Assembly (NCBI RefSeq): GCF_000019905.1
Contig: NC_010556.1
Coordinates: 584,001 to 648,000, forward strand
Direction: 5' to 3'
Length of the DNA: 64,000 nucleotides
From: Exiguobacterium artemiae 255-15
GTDB lineage: Bacteria; Bacillota; Bacilli; Exiguobacteriales; Exiguobacteriaceae
The position numbers and the translations under genes were made by a program. Below, one piece after another: positions 26,231-34,336 of this stretch. Within the stretch, counting starts at the first letter, position 1, and each line of letters opens with the position of its first letter. The notes beneath the pieces were generated by a model, which was not told where the DNA came from, searched no databases, and saw only the letters and a list, made by a program, of their open reading frames with translations.

Positions 26231-26776
26231 GTGAACAAAGTTCGAGTTTGGAGCGAACAGCTGATGGGAAAAGGATGGATGGCGACATGTCACCATCAAA
26301 TCGATCGTTATCGCTTCACGACAGGAGAGTGGTTTCTGAACGCAAGCTTACTTGCCTTTTCAATCGAACAGGATGCAGATATGCTACCGGACGTGCTTCC
26401 GAACGAATTGAAGATCCCATTAGTATCTGAACGGATGAAACAGATATTGGAGCGGCTGACACCGTTTTCCGTCCAATGTCTCCGTGTCCAGCTGAAGACA
26501 CGAACGGGACTCATCAATTACTATCTCATCAATATTCTAGCGGTAAGACGGGTGGAACATCTACATAAGACGGAGATTTTCCGCACGCTTCGGAAAAAAC
26601 AAGTCTACTTCATGACGGAGCGAATCGTCAGTACATCGCTTGGTCCCCACCACATCTTGCGGGATGAACGTACGGAACGTATTTTCCTCTCGGATACGCT
26701 AGCACGGTGTTTCCAGCAACTAGCCGTGACAGGCATACATTTTGACGAGATAAATCGAATGGAGGAAATTATATGA
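26231..26776 (+). CDS. Imm11/DUF1629-like protein (possible immunity protein)
   Basis: 181 residues. The layout resembles the Imm11 (DUF1629) immunity-protein family: a variable N-terminal half, then LVSERMKQILERLTP, a beta stretch (VQCLRVQLKTRTGLINYYLINIL), and the closing IFLSDTLARCFQQLAVTGIHFDEI, which mirrors the family's VSEELKxxLEKAGITGIRFEP ending. This is by pattern memory, not a search. GTG at 26231 follows AGAGGAG by 10 nt. It overlaps the next gene by ATGA. No toxin gene with a recognisable toxin domain lies nearby. Confidence 0.55.
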   Translation: MNKVRVWSEQLMGKGWMATCHHQIDRYRFTTGEWFLNASLLAFSIEQDADMLPDVLPNELKIPLVSERMKQILERLTPFSVQCLRVQLKTRTGLINYYLINILAVRRVEHLHKTEIFRTLRKKQVYFMTERIVSTSLGPHHILRDERTERIFLSDTLARCFQQLAVTGIHFDEINRMEEII

Positions 26777-27192
26777 AACAGTACACGGTCGATAATTGGA
26801 TTACACTGCAATATCCAAAAACGTTTGAATATCAAGAAGAAGAAACATTTGTTAGTTTTTATTCGACGGAAGAAAATGCGATGGGGACGTTACAGTTATC
26901 CATCTACGAGTCGGATACAGAAGAACTGACACCTTTTGAAGCGGCAGAACAGGAAATCAACTTATTGGTGGAAGAGTTTGGTATTGAACTGACTGGACCA
27001 CTTGAAGCACGTCGGAATTCTTCCAAAGAAGCACTTCTTGCTGTAGACGGGAAAGAAGAAGAGGTCTTCATCCGGATTTATGCATATTCAGACGGGGAAC
27101 GACTTGTTCTATTAACGTATTCTGCAGATCGCGAGTCACTGGAATTGGAAGAAATTGAAGCGATGATCTTATCATTGAACTGGATTCACTAA
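26773..27192 (+). CDS. DcrB/PsbP-fold-like small protein
   Basis: 139 residues with no signal peptide. The pattern WITLQYPKTFEYQEEETFVSFYS, a helix in the middle (PFEAAEQEINLLVEEFG) and the C-terminal LVLLTYSADRESLELEEIEAMILSLNW is that of DcrB/PsbP-fold domains, often DUF3805-like, where a final amphipathic helix closes the sheet. It is very acidic. Translationally coupled (ATGA) to the Imm11-like gene, so the two probably act together. Function unknown. Confidence 0.6.
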   Translation: MKQYTVDNWITLQYPKTFEYQEEETFVSFYSTEENAMGTLQLSIYESDTEELTPFEAAEQEINLLVEEFGIELTGPLEARRNSSKEALLAVDGKEEEVFIRIYAYSDGERLVLLTYSADRESLELEEIEAMILSLNWIH

Positions 27193-27236
27193 TACAAAAG
27201 CGAGGTGCCCTCAATTGAGCGCACCTCGCTTTTGTT
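27193..27236. terminator. Bidirectional terminator
   Basis: CAAAAGCGAGGTG pairs with CACCTCGCTTTTG around TCAATTGA, which also pairs internally. It lies between convergent genes ending at 27192 and 27239. Confidence 0.88.
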
Positions 27237-27238
27237 CA

Positions 27239-28210
27239 TTATTGATGTCCTTGTTTCCGCAGTGAAGAAAGCGGATGTGAGCCGATCTGCTTGTTCAGCC
27301 AACCTGCGATATCCGCAAAAACACGGATTCGCTCAAACTCGTGGAATAATTCATGCCGCAATCCACGGTAGACCGTGAGTTGCACCCCTTCGACACGAAC
27401 CCGGTTATAGGCATCAAACAGGGCGTGGATTCCTTTGCCGTCGAAAGCGACCGGGTCATCTTCGCCGGCTATCAGCAGCAACGGTAAATGACGCGGATGT
27501 TGATACAGATAAGCCAATGAGTTGACGGATTTGGTTGCCGACAGTAATTCGTTAAAAAAGCCGAGTGTGACGGTTTGCCCCGATAACGGATCTTCATCAT
27601 AACGTAAGACCGATTGAGGATCGGAGGATAACCAGGCATTCGAAGAGAGTGCCGGGAAGAAACGTAAGTTATACCGTCCGAAAATCAGCTTACTGATTCC
27701 TTCAGCAGGATGCTGAGAAGAAGTTTGTTCGATGAGACGTCCGACAATTTTTTGACTGACGGTTCCAAGTAAACCGCTGTCCGTCGGAGGACCGCTTGCA
27801 ATGATACCTGCCAGCTCATGACCAAGTGTCTGACCGAGGCGTCTTGAAATAAGCGACCCGAAACTGTGACCGAATACGAAAATCGGCAAATCCGGATAAC
27901 GGTCCTTGATATCGTAAACCAGTTCTTCAGCATCCTGTATCAGTTGCGCAAAACCATGATTCGGCTCCAAATGCCCCAGTGACTCCAGTTGCTGCGCACG
28001 TGCACCGAAACAACGTAAATCCGGGATGATCGTGTGATAATGGTGGGCATAAAGAAATTCAGCAAACTCTTGATAGCGCGCGCCATGTTCCATCATGCCG
28101 TGGAAAACAATGACGACCCCTTTCGGAGCAGTAGCTTCTAACAGATGCATCGTCGTCGTATAGCCGTCTGATGCAACCCAGTGTGTATGGTCGATTGTCA
28201 CATCTATCAT
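27239..28210 (-). CDS. Alpha/beta hydrolase, lysophospholipase-like
   Basis: About 320 residues. The oxyanion region GVVIVFHGMMEHGARYQEFAEFL and the nucleophile elbow FVFGHSFGSLISRRLG (G-x-S-x-G) are those of PldB-type serine hydrolases; the acid Asp in AGEDDPVAFDGKG and the His in RGLRHELFHE complete the triad. Acts on lysophospholipids or monoglycerides in the family. The ATG at 28210 abuts GGGAAGG, so GTG at 28201 (9 nt spacing) may be the true start. It begins 10 nt after the fhs stop and is probably co-transcribed with it. Confidence 0.85.
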   Translation of the reverse strand: MIDVTIDHTHWVASDGYTTTMHLLEATAPKGVVIVFHGMMEHGARYQEFAEFLYAHHYHTIIPDLRCFGARAQQLESLGHLEPNHGFAQLIQDAEELVYDIKDRYPDLPIFVFGHSFGSLISRRLGQTLGHELAGIIASGPPTDSGLLGTVSQKIVGRLIEQTSSQHPAEGISKLIFGRYNLRFFPALSSNAWLSSDPQSVLRYDEDPLSGQTVTLGFFNELLSATKSVNSLAYLYQHPRHLPLLLIAGEDDPVAFDGKGIHALFDAYNRVRVEGVQLTVYRGLRHELFHEFERIRVFADIAGWLNKQIGSHPLSSLRKQGHQ

Positions 28211-28220
28211 CCTTCCCTGA

Positions 28221-29900
28221 TTAAGAAAGTCCGTATATCGTTCCGTCTTCAGAAATTCCCATCTTATTGGCAGCCGGTATTTTCGGTAAACCCGGCATGG
28301 TTAATACATTCCCGGTCAAGGCGACGATGAATCCCGCACCGATGGATGGTTTGATTTCACGGACAGTAATCGTAAATCCTTCGACACGTCCGTACTTGCT
28401 TGGATCATCCGTCAACGAGAAGGGAGTCTTTGCCATGCAGATCGGCAGATGGCCGAGTCCCTGTTCGGTGCAACGCTCAAGCTCACGTAATGCCTTTTCT
28501 TCGAAATGCACATCTGCTGCACCATACACTCGTTTGGCAATCCGTTCGATTTTTTGTGTCAGCGGCAGTTCGGCCGGATAAAGCGGAGTAAACTGACTCT
28601 CTTCCTCCAAAGCCTCAAAGACCTGTTCAGCCAAAGCTTCTCCGCCGGCTCCCCCTTGGCTGAAGACTTCGCTTTCCGCTACACGGATGTTCCGTTCACG
28701 GCACCATTCAAGCACTGTCTCGCGTTCCGTATCGGTATCGGTTGCGAAACGATTCAAGGCGACGACGGCCGGGACACCGAACAGATCCATTGTCTCGACG
28801 TGTTTCTCGAGCAATGCCAGCCCTTCGACTAAAGCAGCTAAATTTTCTTCCGCCAATTGATCTTTTGCCACCCCGCCATGCATTTTCAATGCACGGACGG
28901 TCGCGACGACAACAACGGCGTCCGGATGTAAATGACCAATCCTTGATTTGATGTTAAAGAACTTTTCCGCACCGAGGTCGGCGCCAAAGCCGGCTTCCGT
29001 AACGACATAATCACTCAGCTTCAAGGCAGTACGTGTCGCAATCAGCGAGTTACAGCCGTGGGCAATATTTGCGAACGGACCACCATGGATTAGAGCCGGT
29101 GTGCCTTCGACCGTCTGGACAAGATTAGGACGGAAGGCTTCTTTTAAGAGTAATGTCGCAGCACCGGAAGCTTTGATATCCTTGACTGTCACCGGCTGTT
29201 GGTCGTACGAATAGGCAACGACAATTCGGCTGATGCGTTTCTCTAAATCCGTGATGGAATCCGCTAAGCAGAGAACAGCCATGATTTCCGAAGCGACCGT
29301 GATATCAAACCCGTCCTGACGCGGAACGCCGTGGGCCGGTCCGCCGAGTCCAATCGTGATTTGTCGCAAGGCGCGGTCATTCAGATCAAGGACACGTTTC
29401 CACGTGATGCGACGCGGATCAATCCGTAAGTCGTTGCCTTGATGAAGATGATTATCGAGCAGGGCACTGATTGTGTTGTGGGCTGAAGTGATGGCGTGCA
29501 TATCACCTGTAAAATGAAGGTTGATTTCTTCCATCGGCAAGACCTGGCTGTATCCGCCGCCGCATGCTCCGCCTTTTAATCCCATCGTTGGTCCGAGTGA
29601 CGGTTCGCGCAAGCAAATCATCGTCTTATGATTGAGTCGGTGTAACGCTTGACCCAGTCCGACCGTGACTGTCGATTTTCCTTCTCCGGCAGCCGTCGGA
29701 TTGATTGCCGTGACAAGAATCAGTTTTCCATCTGCTTTCGTCGCCAATCGTTTCACCAGTCCGTCTGTCAACTTTGCTTTGTATTTTCCGTACGTGTCAT
29801 AATCCGCGTCATTTAATCCGATATGTTCGGCGATTTCGGAGATGGGGCGTAGGATGGTTTGCTGGGCAATTTCTAAATCAGAACGAATCGTTTTTTCCAT
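28221..29900 (-). CDS. fhs: Formate--tetrahydrofolate ligase Fhs
   Basis: ATP-dependent ligation of formate to tetrahydrofolate giving 10-formyl-THF for purine and formyl-Met synthesis. 559 residues, the usual size. The P-loop TAAGEGKSTVTVGLGQAL, FTGDMHAITSAHN, the FANIAHGCNSLIATR active-site block and the C-terminal GNVLTMPGLPKIPAA are diagnostic. Formate could come from the pyruvate formate-lyase encoded at 57.5-59.8 kb. ATG follows AGAGGAAG. Confidence 0.97.
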   Translation of the reverse strand: MEKTIRSDLEIAQQTILRPISEIAEHIGLNDADYDTYGKYKAKLTDGLVKRLATKADGKLILVTAINPTAAGEGKSTVTVGLGQALHRLNHKTMICLREPSLGPTMGLKGGACGGGYSQVLPMEEINLHFTGDMHAITSAHNTISALLDNHLHQGNDLRIDPRRITWKRVLDLNDRALRQITIGLGGPAHGVPRQDGFDITVASEIMAVLCLADSITDLEKRISRIVVAYSYDQQPVTVKDIKASGAATLLLKEAFRPNLVQTVEGTPALIHGGPFANIAHGCNSLIATRTALKLSDYVVTEAGFGADLGAEKFFNIKSRIGHLHPDAVVVVATVRALKMHGGVAKDQLAEENLAALVEGLALLEKHVETMDLFGVPAVVALNRFATDTDTERETVLEWCRERNIRVAESEVFSQGGAGGEALAEQVFEALEEESQFTPLYPAELPLTQKIERIAKRVYGAADVHFEEKALRELERCTEQGLGHLPICMAKTPFSLTDDPSKYGRVEGFTITVREIKPSIGAGFIVALTGNVLTMPGLPKIPAANKMGISEDGTIYGLS

Positions 29901-29979
29901 GGCGTAATCTTCCTCTCAAGATGAGTTTCTCTATATTTCCTTAATAGTAGCTTATCTGAAACGGACACGCCAAATAATC

Positions 29980-30031
29980 GTTCAATATATTCCACCCAAT
30001 GGGTCAAATGGTTGCGTTTTCATTTTATGGA
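29980..30031 (+). promoter_or_regulatory. Sugar permease operon control region: 17-bp motif and cre-like site
   Basis: GTTCAATATATTCCACC at 29980-29996 recurs at 35878 before the solute-binding protein gene (16 of 17 identical). ATGGTTGCGTTTTCAT at 30008-30023 matches the 16-bp cre consensus at 14 positions, and GCGTTTTCATTT is identical in both promoters. A weak -10 may lie at 30026-30031 (TATGGA). The first motif is a candidate operator for the AraC-type regulator at 40585. Confidence 0.5.
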
Positions 30032-30067
30032 AAGTTGCGTAGTCTAGGGATAGAGGAGGGATGAGCA

Positions 30068-30958
30068 ATGGCAGTAAGCAATAAGAAAAAAGTAAAGCGC
30101 GGACTTGAATTTTGGATGTTTGTCGGACCCGTCTTTTTGGTGTTCGCAGTAATCGTTCTCGTACCTTTTTTTAATGGTGTCATGTATTCATTCACGGATT
30201 GGAACGGAATTACCGGTGAGTTAAATTGGATTGGGTTTGACAACTATGTCCGGCTGTTCACGGTGGACGAACAGTTCCAACAGTCCTTCTGGCTGACGAC
30301 GAAATACACCGTCGTAGCCGTGGTTTTAACGAATCTGGTTGGATTTATCTTAGCGTTTTTACTCACGCAAAATATTCGGACTCGAAATTTCTTACGGACG
30401 ATTTTCTTCATGCCGAACTTAATCGGCGGATTGATTCTCGGATTCGTCTGGCAGTTCATTTACGTTAAAGGATTTGCTTCGATTGGAGAACTGACAGGTT
30501 GGAGTTTATTCGAACTTCCTTGGCTTGGTGACGCTCGAACCGGTTTCTGGGGTATTGTCATCGTTTCGATTTGGCAAGGTGGGGGATATATCATGGTCAT
30601 CTATATTGCGGCCTTGCAAAATGTCCCGCAGGAACTGATCGAAGCAGCCAAAATTGACGGAGCCAACCGCCTGTCGACGTTACGGAACATTACGATTCCG
30701 CTGATCATGCCGTCGGTCACGATCTGTCTGTTCCTGACGATTTCCTGGTCCTTCAAACTATTTGATACGAACTTATCGCTCACGAACGGCGGTCCGTTTA
30801 AATCAACGGAAATGCTGGCGCTGAACATCTATAAAGAGTCATTCACAAACAATAATCTGGGTCTCGGTTCCGCCAAAGCCATCATTTTCTTTGTGGTCGT
30901 TGCCGCGATTACCGTCACCCAAGTGTACTTGACGAAAAAACGGGAGGTGGAAGCATGA
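30068..30958 (+). CDS. Carbohydrate ABC transporter permease, MalF/UgpA type
   Basis: 296 residues with six membrane segments (first at about 15-37, VGPVFLVFAVIVLVPFFNGVM). The cytosolic coupling loop EAAKIDGANRLSTLRNITIPLIMP is the EAA motif that contacts the ATPase. Pairs with the next gene (ATGA overlap) to form the membrane channel of a CUT1-family sugar importer. No ATPase gene is present in the window, so a shared MsmX-type ATPase is expected. Its binding protein is probably the one at 35990. Confidence 0.93.
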   Translation: MAVSNKKKVKRGLEFWMFVGPVFLVFAVIVLVPFFNGVMYSFTDWNGITGELNWIGFDNYVRLFTVDEQFQQSFWLTTKYTVVAVVLTNLVGFILAFLLTQNIRTRNFLRTIFFMPNLIGGLILGFVWQFIYVKGFASIGELTGWSLFELPWLGDARTGFWGIVIVSIWQGGGYIMVIYIAALQNVPQELIEAAKIDGANRLSTLRNITIPLIMPSVTICLFLTISWSFKLFDTNLSLTNGGPFKSTEMLALNIYKESFTNNNLGLGSAKAIIFFVVVAAITVTQVYLTKKREVEA

Positions 30959-31842
30959 GTACCGCACAACCTTTACCGAAACCGGAGCTCAAGCCGGAGC
31001 AACCGGCACCGAAAAAGCGCGGCCGTTATTCCGTACGACTCGGAACCGTGGAGATTGCCGCTTTGTTGATGGGTTTGTTGTATATGATTCCGTTTTATTA
31101 TGTCATTTCGAACTCGTTTAAGACGCAAGGGGATATCTTTACGAATACATCGGGTCTTCCGAAAGAATGGATTACGGAAAACTATACGAATGCCTGGGAA
31201 GCGATGAATTTCGGGAAAGTGTTCCTGAACTCCGTCATCATCACGGTCGGTGCCAACGCCGTCATCGTGATTTTCTGTTCGATGGCCGCCTGGAAACTCG
31301 TTCGGACCAAAAGCCGTCTGTCGACGATTATCTTTTTCCTGTTTGTCGCCGCGATGATCATTCCATTCCAGTCGATTATGATTCCATTGTCCAAACTGTC
31401 AGGGGATCTCGGACTGCAAAACAGTTATTGGGGTCTGATTTTAATGTATCTCGGCTTTGGTTCCGGTCTATCGATTTTCTTGTATCATGGATTCATGAAA
31501 TCGATTCCGGAAGAGATTGAAGAGGCAGCCATTATCGACGGTTGTTCGCAGTGGGGTGTCTTTTGGCGGATCGTCTTCCCGTTGCTTAAACCGATCACGG
31601 TAACGATTGTCATCCTGAACACACTATGGATTTGGAATGATTTCTTGTTACCATCGCTGATGTTACGTGATGTCGAACTGCGGACGATTCCGCTTGCGAC
31701 ATTCTATTTCTTCGGCCAATATACAAAGCAATGGGATTTGGCGTTAGCCGGACTGATTCTTGGGATCATTCCGTTGTTACTGTTCTTCTTCGCCATGCAA
31801 AAGCAAATTATTCAAGGAATTACGAGTGGTTCCATCAAGTGA
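30955..31842 (+). CDS. Carbohydrate ABC transporter permease, MalG/UgpE type
   Basis: 295 residues, six membrane segments after a Pro-rich cytosolic tail of about 25 residues (PKPELKPEQPAPKKRGRYSV). EAA loop EEIEEAAIIDGCSQWGVFWRIVFPLL lies near residue 190, and MIIPFQSIMIPL is a MalG-type mark. ATG overlaps the upstream permease stop by 4 nt. A terminator follows 10 bp after the stop, so the operon contains only the two permeases. Confidence 0.93.
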   Translation: MSTAQPLPKPELKPEQPAPKKRGRYSVRLGTVEIAALLMGLLYMIPFYYVISNSFKTQGDIFTNTSGLPKEWITENYTNAWEAMNFGKVFLNSVIITVGANAVIVIFCSMAAWKLVRTKSRLSTIIFFLFVAAMIIPFQSIMIPLSKLSGDLGLQNSYWGLILMYLGFGSGLSIFLYHGFMKSIPEEIEEAAIIDGCSQWGVFWRIVFPLLKPITVTIVILNTLWIWNDFLLPSLMLRDVELRTIPLATFYFFGQYTKQWDLALAGLILGIIPLLLFFFAMQKQIIQGITSGSIK

Positions 31843-31852
31843 TATGTAAGCG

Positions 31853-31880
31853 CGTTCTCGCTTCTGCGGGAACGTTTTTG
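31853..31880 (+). terminator. Rho-independent terminator
   Basis: CGTTCTCGC pairs with GCGGGAACG (one G-U) around TTCT, followed by TTTTTG. Confidence 0.85.
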
Positions 31881-31973
31881 TTTTGATTGGTTAATCTGAT
31901 TAGTCAGATTATTTTATTTTTTTTTTGAAAAAAAGGCTTTTCAAATACTTGCCGGATGGTGTACGATGTTCTC

Positions 31974-32277
31974 AATTCAATTGTAACAACGACGTTGAAG
32001 GGAAGAGTAACATCTTGTAAAACCGGATTAGCGAGCTGGGGGCGGTGAGAGCCCAGTCGGAAACAAGTTGCGAAGAACATCCCGGAGTCGCTACCCGAAC
32101 ACTGAAGTCAGTAGGCGTAGCCGGAGTTGCCTGTCCGTTATCATATGGCCGAAGATTGAGATGATAATTGATCATCAGTCTTTTGAGTGAGCAGCTGAGC
32201 TGTTAACATGGGTGGTACCGCGGAACCGAGTCTTTCGTCCCATATTCTTGGGAGAGAAGGGCTCTTTTTTATGGCTT
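31974..32277 (+). ncRNA. T-box leader controlling asnA
   Basis: Contains the T-box signature GGGTGGTACCGCGG at 32210-32223, which pairs with the uncharged tRNA acceptor end. Upstream lies a Stem I region (about 32023-32137) with AGCGAGCTGGGG, GGTGAGAGCCCAG and CCCGGAGT elements. The terminator GAGTCTTTCGTCCCA / TGGGAGAGAAGGGCTC with a T-run spans 32227-32277. An AAC (Asn) triplet at 32098-32100 in the CCCGAACAC stretch is the likely specifier, fitting asnA. Likely promoter: TTTTCA 31938-31943 and TACGAT 31962-31967, 18 nt apart. The element covers most of this 470-bp gene-free stretch. Confidence 0.92.
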
Positions 32278-32312
32278 CTTTTTCAAACACACAATTGAGG
32301 AGGAAGATTACC

Positions 32313-33287
32313 ATGACAACACTCGTATCGATGAAACAGACACAGGAAGCTATCACACTTGTAAAAAAACGCTTTGAGGAGCAATTCTCAGCCCAACTCG
32401 GATTGACACGCGTCGAAGCACCGTTATTCGTCGAAAGCACACTCGGAGTCAACGATCACCTGAACGGAACTGAACGCGTCATCCGCTTTGATGCGATTGA
32501 TCATCAGGCAGAACTCGAAATCGTTCAATCGCTTGCGAAGTGGAAACGCCAGGCACTCCACACATACGGATTCGCAAAAGGCGAAGGCTTGTACACATTG
32601 ATGCATGCCATCCGCCGCGACGAAGTATTGGATGAAACGCATTCGATCCATGTCGATCAGTGGGACTGGGAACGTGTGATTTCAAAAGAAGAGCGGACAA
32701 TCGACTACTTGCAGAAAACGGTGCAAGCGATTTACGCATCGATTCGTCAAGTGGAACGTGAAGTCGAAGAACAGCTCGCGATTGAAGCGATCTTACCGGA
32801 AACGATCCATTTCATGACGACACAGGAACTGGAAGATGCGTACCCGACGCTTTCGACGAAAGAGCGTGAGACGGAAGTGACTAAAGAATACGGGGCTGTC
32901 TTCTTGATGCAAATCGGTGGAGCCTTAGCGTCCGGAGAAAAACATGACGGCCGAGCGGCTGACTACGATGACTGGACACTCAACGGCGATATTCTAGTCC
33001 ATCATCCGGAAATCGGTGCATTTGAACTTTCATCGATGGGCATTCGTGTCGACCGTGAAACGTTACTCGCACAAATCGAGACGACAGGCGAGCATGCGAA
33101 ACTCGATTTCCCGTTCCATCAAGGGGTACTGGCAGAAACACTTCCACTGACAATCGGCGGCGGAATCGGACAATCCCGGATGGCGATGTTCCTCTTGAAG
33201 AAACGTCACATCGGTGAAGTTCAGGCGTCGGTCTGGTCGGAAGAAACACGCGCGTCGTACCGTGAGCAAGGTGTGCACCTGCTGTAA
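32313..33287 (+). CDS. asnA: Aspartate--ammonia ligase AsnA
   Basis: ATP-dependent asparagine synthesis from aspartate and ammonia, class-II tRNA-synthetase-like fold. 324 residues (E. coli AsnA is 330). Seen are KRFEEQFSAQLGLTRVEAPLF, the LNGTERVIRFD stretch, HSIHVDQWDWERVI and the C-terminal TIGGGIGQSRMAMFLLKKRHIGEVQ. ATG at 32313 follows GAGGAGG by 9 nt; the frame runs upstream through the T-box terminator and is not coding there. Controlled by the upstream T-box in response to uncharged tRNA-Asn. Confidence 0.96.
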   Translation: MTTLVSMKQTQEAITLVKKRFEEQFSAQLGLTRVEAPLFVESTLGVNDHLNGTERVIRFDAIDHQAELEIVQSLAKWKRQALHTYGFAKGEGLYTLMHAIRRDEVLDETHSIHVDQWDWERVISKEERTIDYLQKTVQAIYASIRQVEREVEEQLAIEAILPETIHFMTTQELEDAYPTLSTKERETEVTKEYGAVFLMQIGGALASGEKHDGRAADYDDWTLNGDILVHHPEIGAFELSSMGIRVDRETLLAQIETTGEHAKLDFPFHQGVLAETLPLTIGGGIGQSRMAMFLLKKRHIGEVQASVWSEETRASYREQGVHLL

Positions 33288-33318
33288 GAACGAGTGATGT
33301 ACTGATAGATATAATGAC

Positions 33319-33365
33319 AAACCGTACTGCTGACCATGACTTTATGGATGGCAGTACGGTTTTTC
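33319..33365 (+). terminator. Rho-independent terminator
   Basis: AAACCGTACTGC pairs with GCAGTACGGTTT and is followed by TTT, 31 bp after the asnA stop. The interior CCAT/ATGG extends the stem. Confidence 0.88.
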
Positions 33366-33462
33366 TATGTGTCAAAATAAGTTCATCCGACCTCAGACTG
33401 AGGAAAGACGTGTGAAAACACGTTATAATGGGCATATGAACTAATAAGAGAGAGGTGAAGAC

Positions 33463-33684
33463 ATGTCAGCGATACTCATTACAGGATTAGTGTTTGCCTT
33501 GCTGTTCGTCGCGTTCCTTTGGTTTAACATCAAAGGATTGCGGACGATGTGGCGTGATTACAAGCGTACAGGATCAATGATGGCACTGGGCTTCTTTATC
33601 GTCGGAATCATCGGGATTTTTACAGGAGTCTGGACGACGCTCGTCGTCATCATTTATTATCTTCTTCGTCCTGCACGAGGCTGA
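33463..33684 (+). CDS. Small two-span membrane protein
   Basis: 73 residues, two hydrophobic helices (about 3-22 and 42-66) joined by a basic loop (GLRTMWRDYKRTG), with a basic C-terminal tail. No family recognised. ATG follows AGAGAGG by 8 nt. The DedA-like gene starts 17 nt after its stop, so they form a two-gene unit and may work together in the membrane. Confidence 0.7.
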   Translation: MSAILITGLVFALLFVAFLWFNIKGLRTMWRDYKRTGSMMALGFFIVGIIGIFTGVWTTLVVIIYYLLRPARG

Positions 33685-33701
33685 TTTAGAGGAGTGGTTG
33701 G

Positions 33702-34295
33702 ATGCTGGAATGGTTATTCTCAGCCGGAGAGTCGAATCTCTGGCTGTTTTTAGGAATTATGATTCTTGGACTCGGGACGGAATTAATTCCGGCTGAAGTC
33801 GGTTTGCCGTTACTCGGTCTGTATGTTTCAAACGGAACGATCAGTTGGACGGCAGCTGTCCTAATCGGTTTCATCGGCAGTCTGATGGGCGCGACGCTAT
33901 TTTACTTTCTCGGTCGTTACGCCGGACGTCCGATTTTGGTTCGCTACGGAAAATGGTTGATGATCAAGGAACGGGAAATCATTCAGGGAGAACGAATCGT
34001 ATCGAAATACGGTTCATGGTCTGCCTTGTTCGGTCGTTTCTTCCCGGTCGTCCGTTCGGTCGTCTCGATTCCGTGTGGTCTGTTTAACTTGTCGTTCAAA
34101 CGATACGTCCTCGCCTCGAGCATTGGTTTGTTCCCGGTTTCGTTTTTTTATGTTTGGCTGGGAGAGAAGTTTGGGGTGGAACGGGCAGAGTCCATGCTGA
34201 AGGGGCTTGAACAGGAATTATGGTGGATTCTCGGCATCATTGTCGTTGGAATCATCGGCTACATCATGTATCGCCGCTTGAAATCGAAGCGTTAA
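33702..34295 (+). CDS. DedA (SNARE-associated, VTT-domain) family membrane protein
   Basis: 197 residues. Family marks: ELIPAEVGLPLLGLYVSNG near the N-terminus, the LGRYAGRPILVRYGKW loop, and the central FGRFFPVVRSVVSIPCGLFNLSFKRY stretch with the conserved Gly and Arg. Members move undecaprenyl phosphate or phosphatidylethanolamine across the membrane in characterised cases. About five membrane segments. ATG follows GAGGAGTGGTTGG. Downstream of a small membrane protein gene in the same unit. Confidence 0.92.
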   Translation: MLEWLFSAGESNLWLFLGIMILGLGTELIPAEVGLPLLGLYVSNGTISWTAAVLIGFIGSLMGATLFYFLGRYAGRPILVRYGKWLMIKEREIIQGERIVSKYGSWSALFGRFFPVVRSVVSIPCGLFNLSFKRYVLASSIGLFPVSFFYVWLGEKFGVERAESMLKGLEQELWWILGIIVVGIIGYIMYRRLKSKR

Positions 34296-34301
34296 GAATA
34301 C

Positions 34302-34336
34302 AAAAAGGGACTGACTATTTAAGTCAGCCCTTTTTT
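34302..34336. terminator. Bidirectional terminator
   Basis: AAAGGGACTGAC pairs with GTCAGCCCTTT around TATTTAA (one bulge), with T-runs on both strands. It lies between convergent genes and touches the stop at 34336. Confidence 0.85.

Noticed and set aside
30008-30023. Full-strength cre before the permease operon
   Set aside because: Only 14 of 16 positions match and the two misses are in the conserved AA; kept as a weak, related site rather than a firm cre.
32208-32312. N-terminal extension of AsnA
   Set aside because: This stretch is the T-box antiterminator and terminator; the ATG at 32313 has GAGGAGG and matches the AsnA family start.
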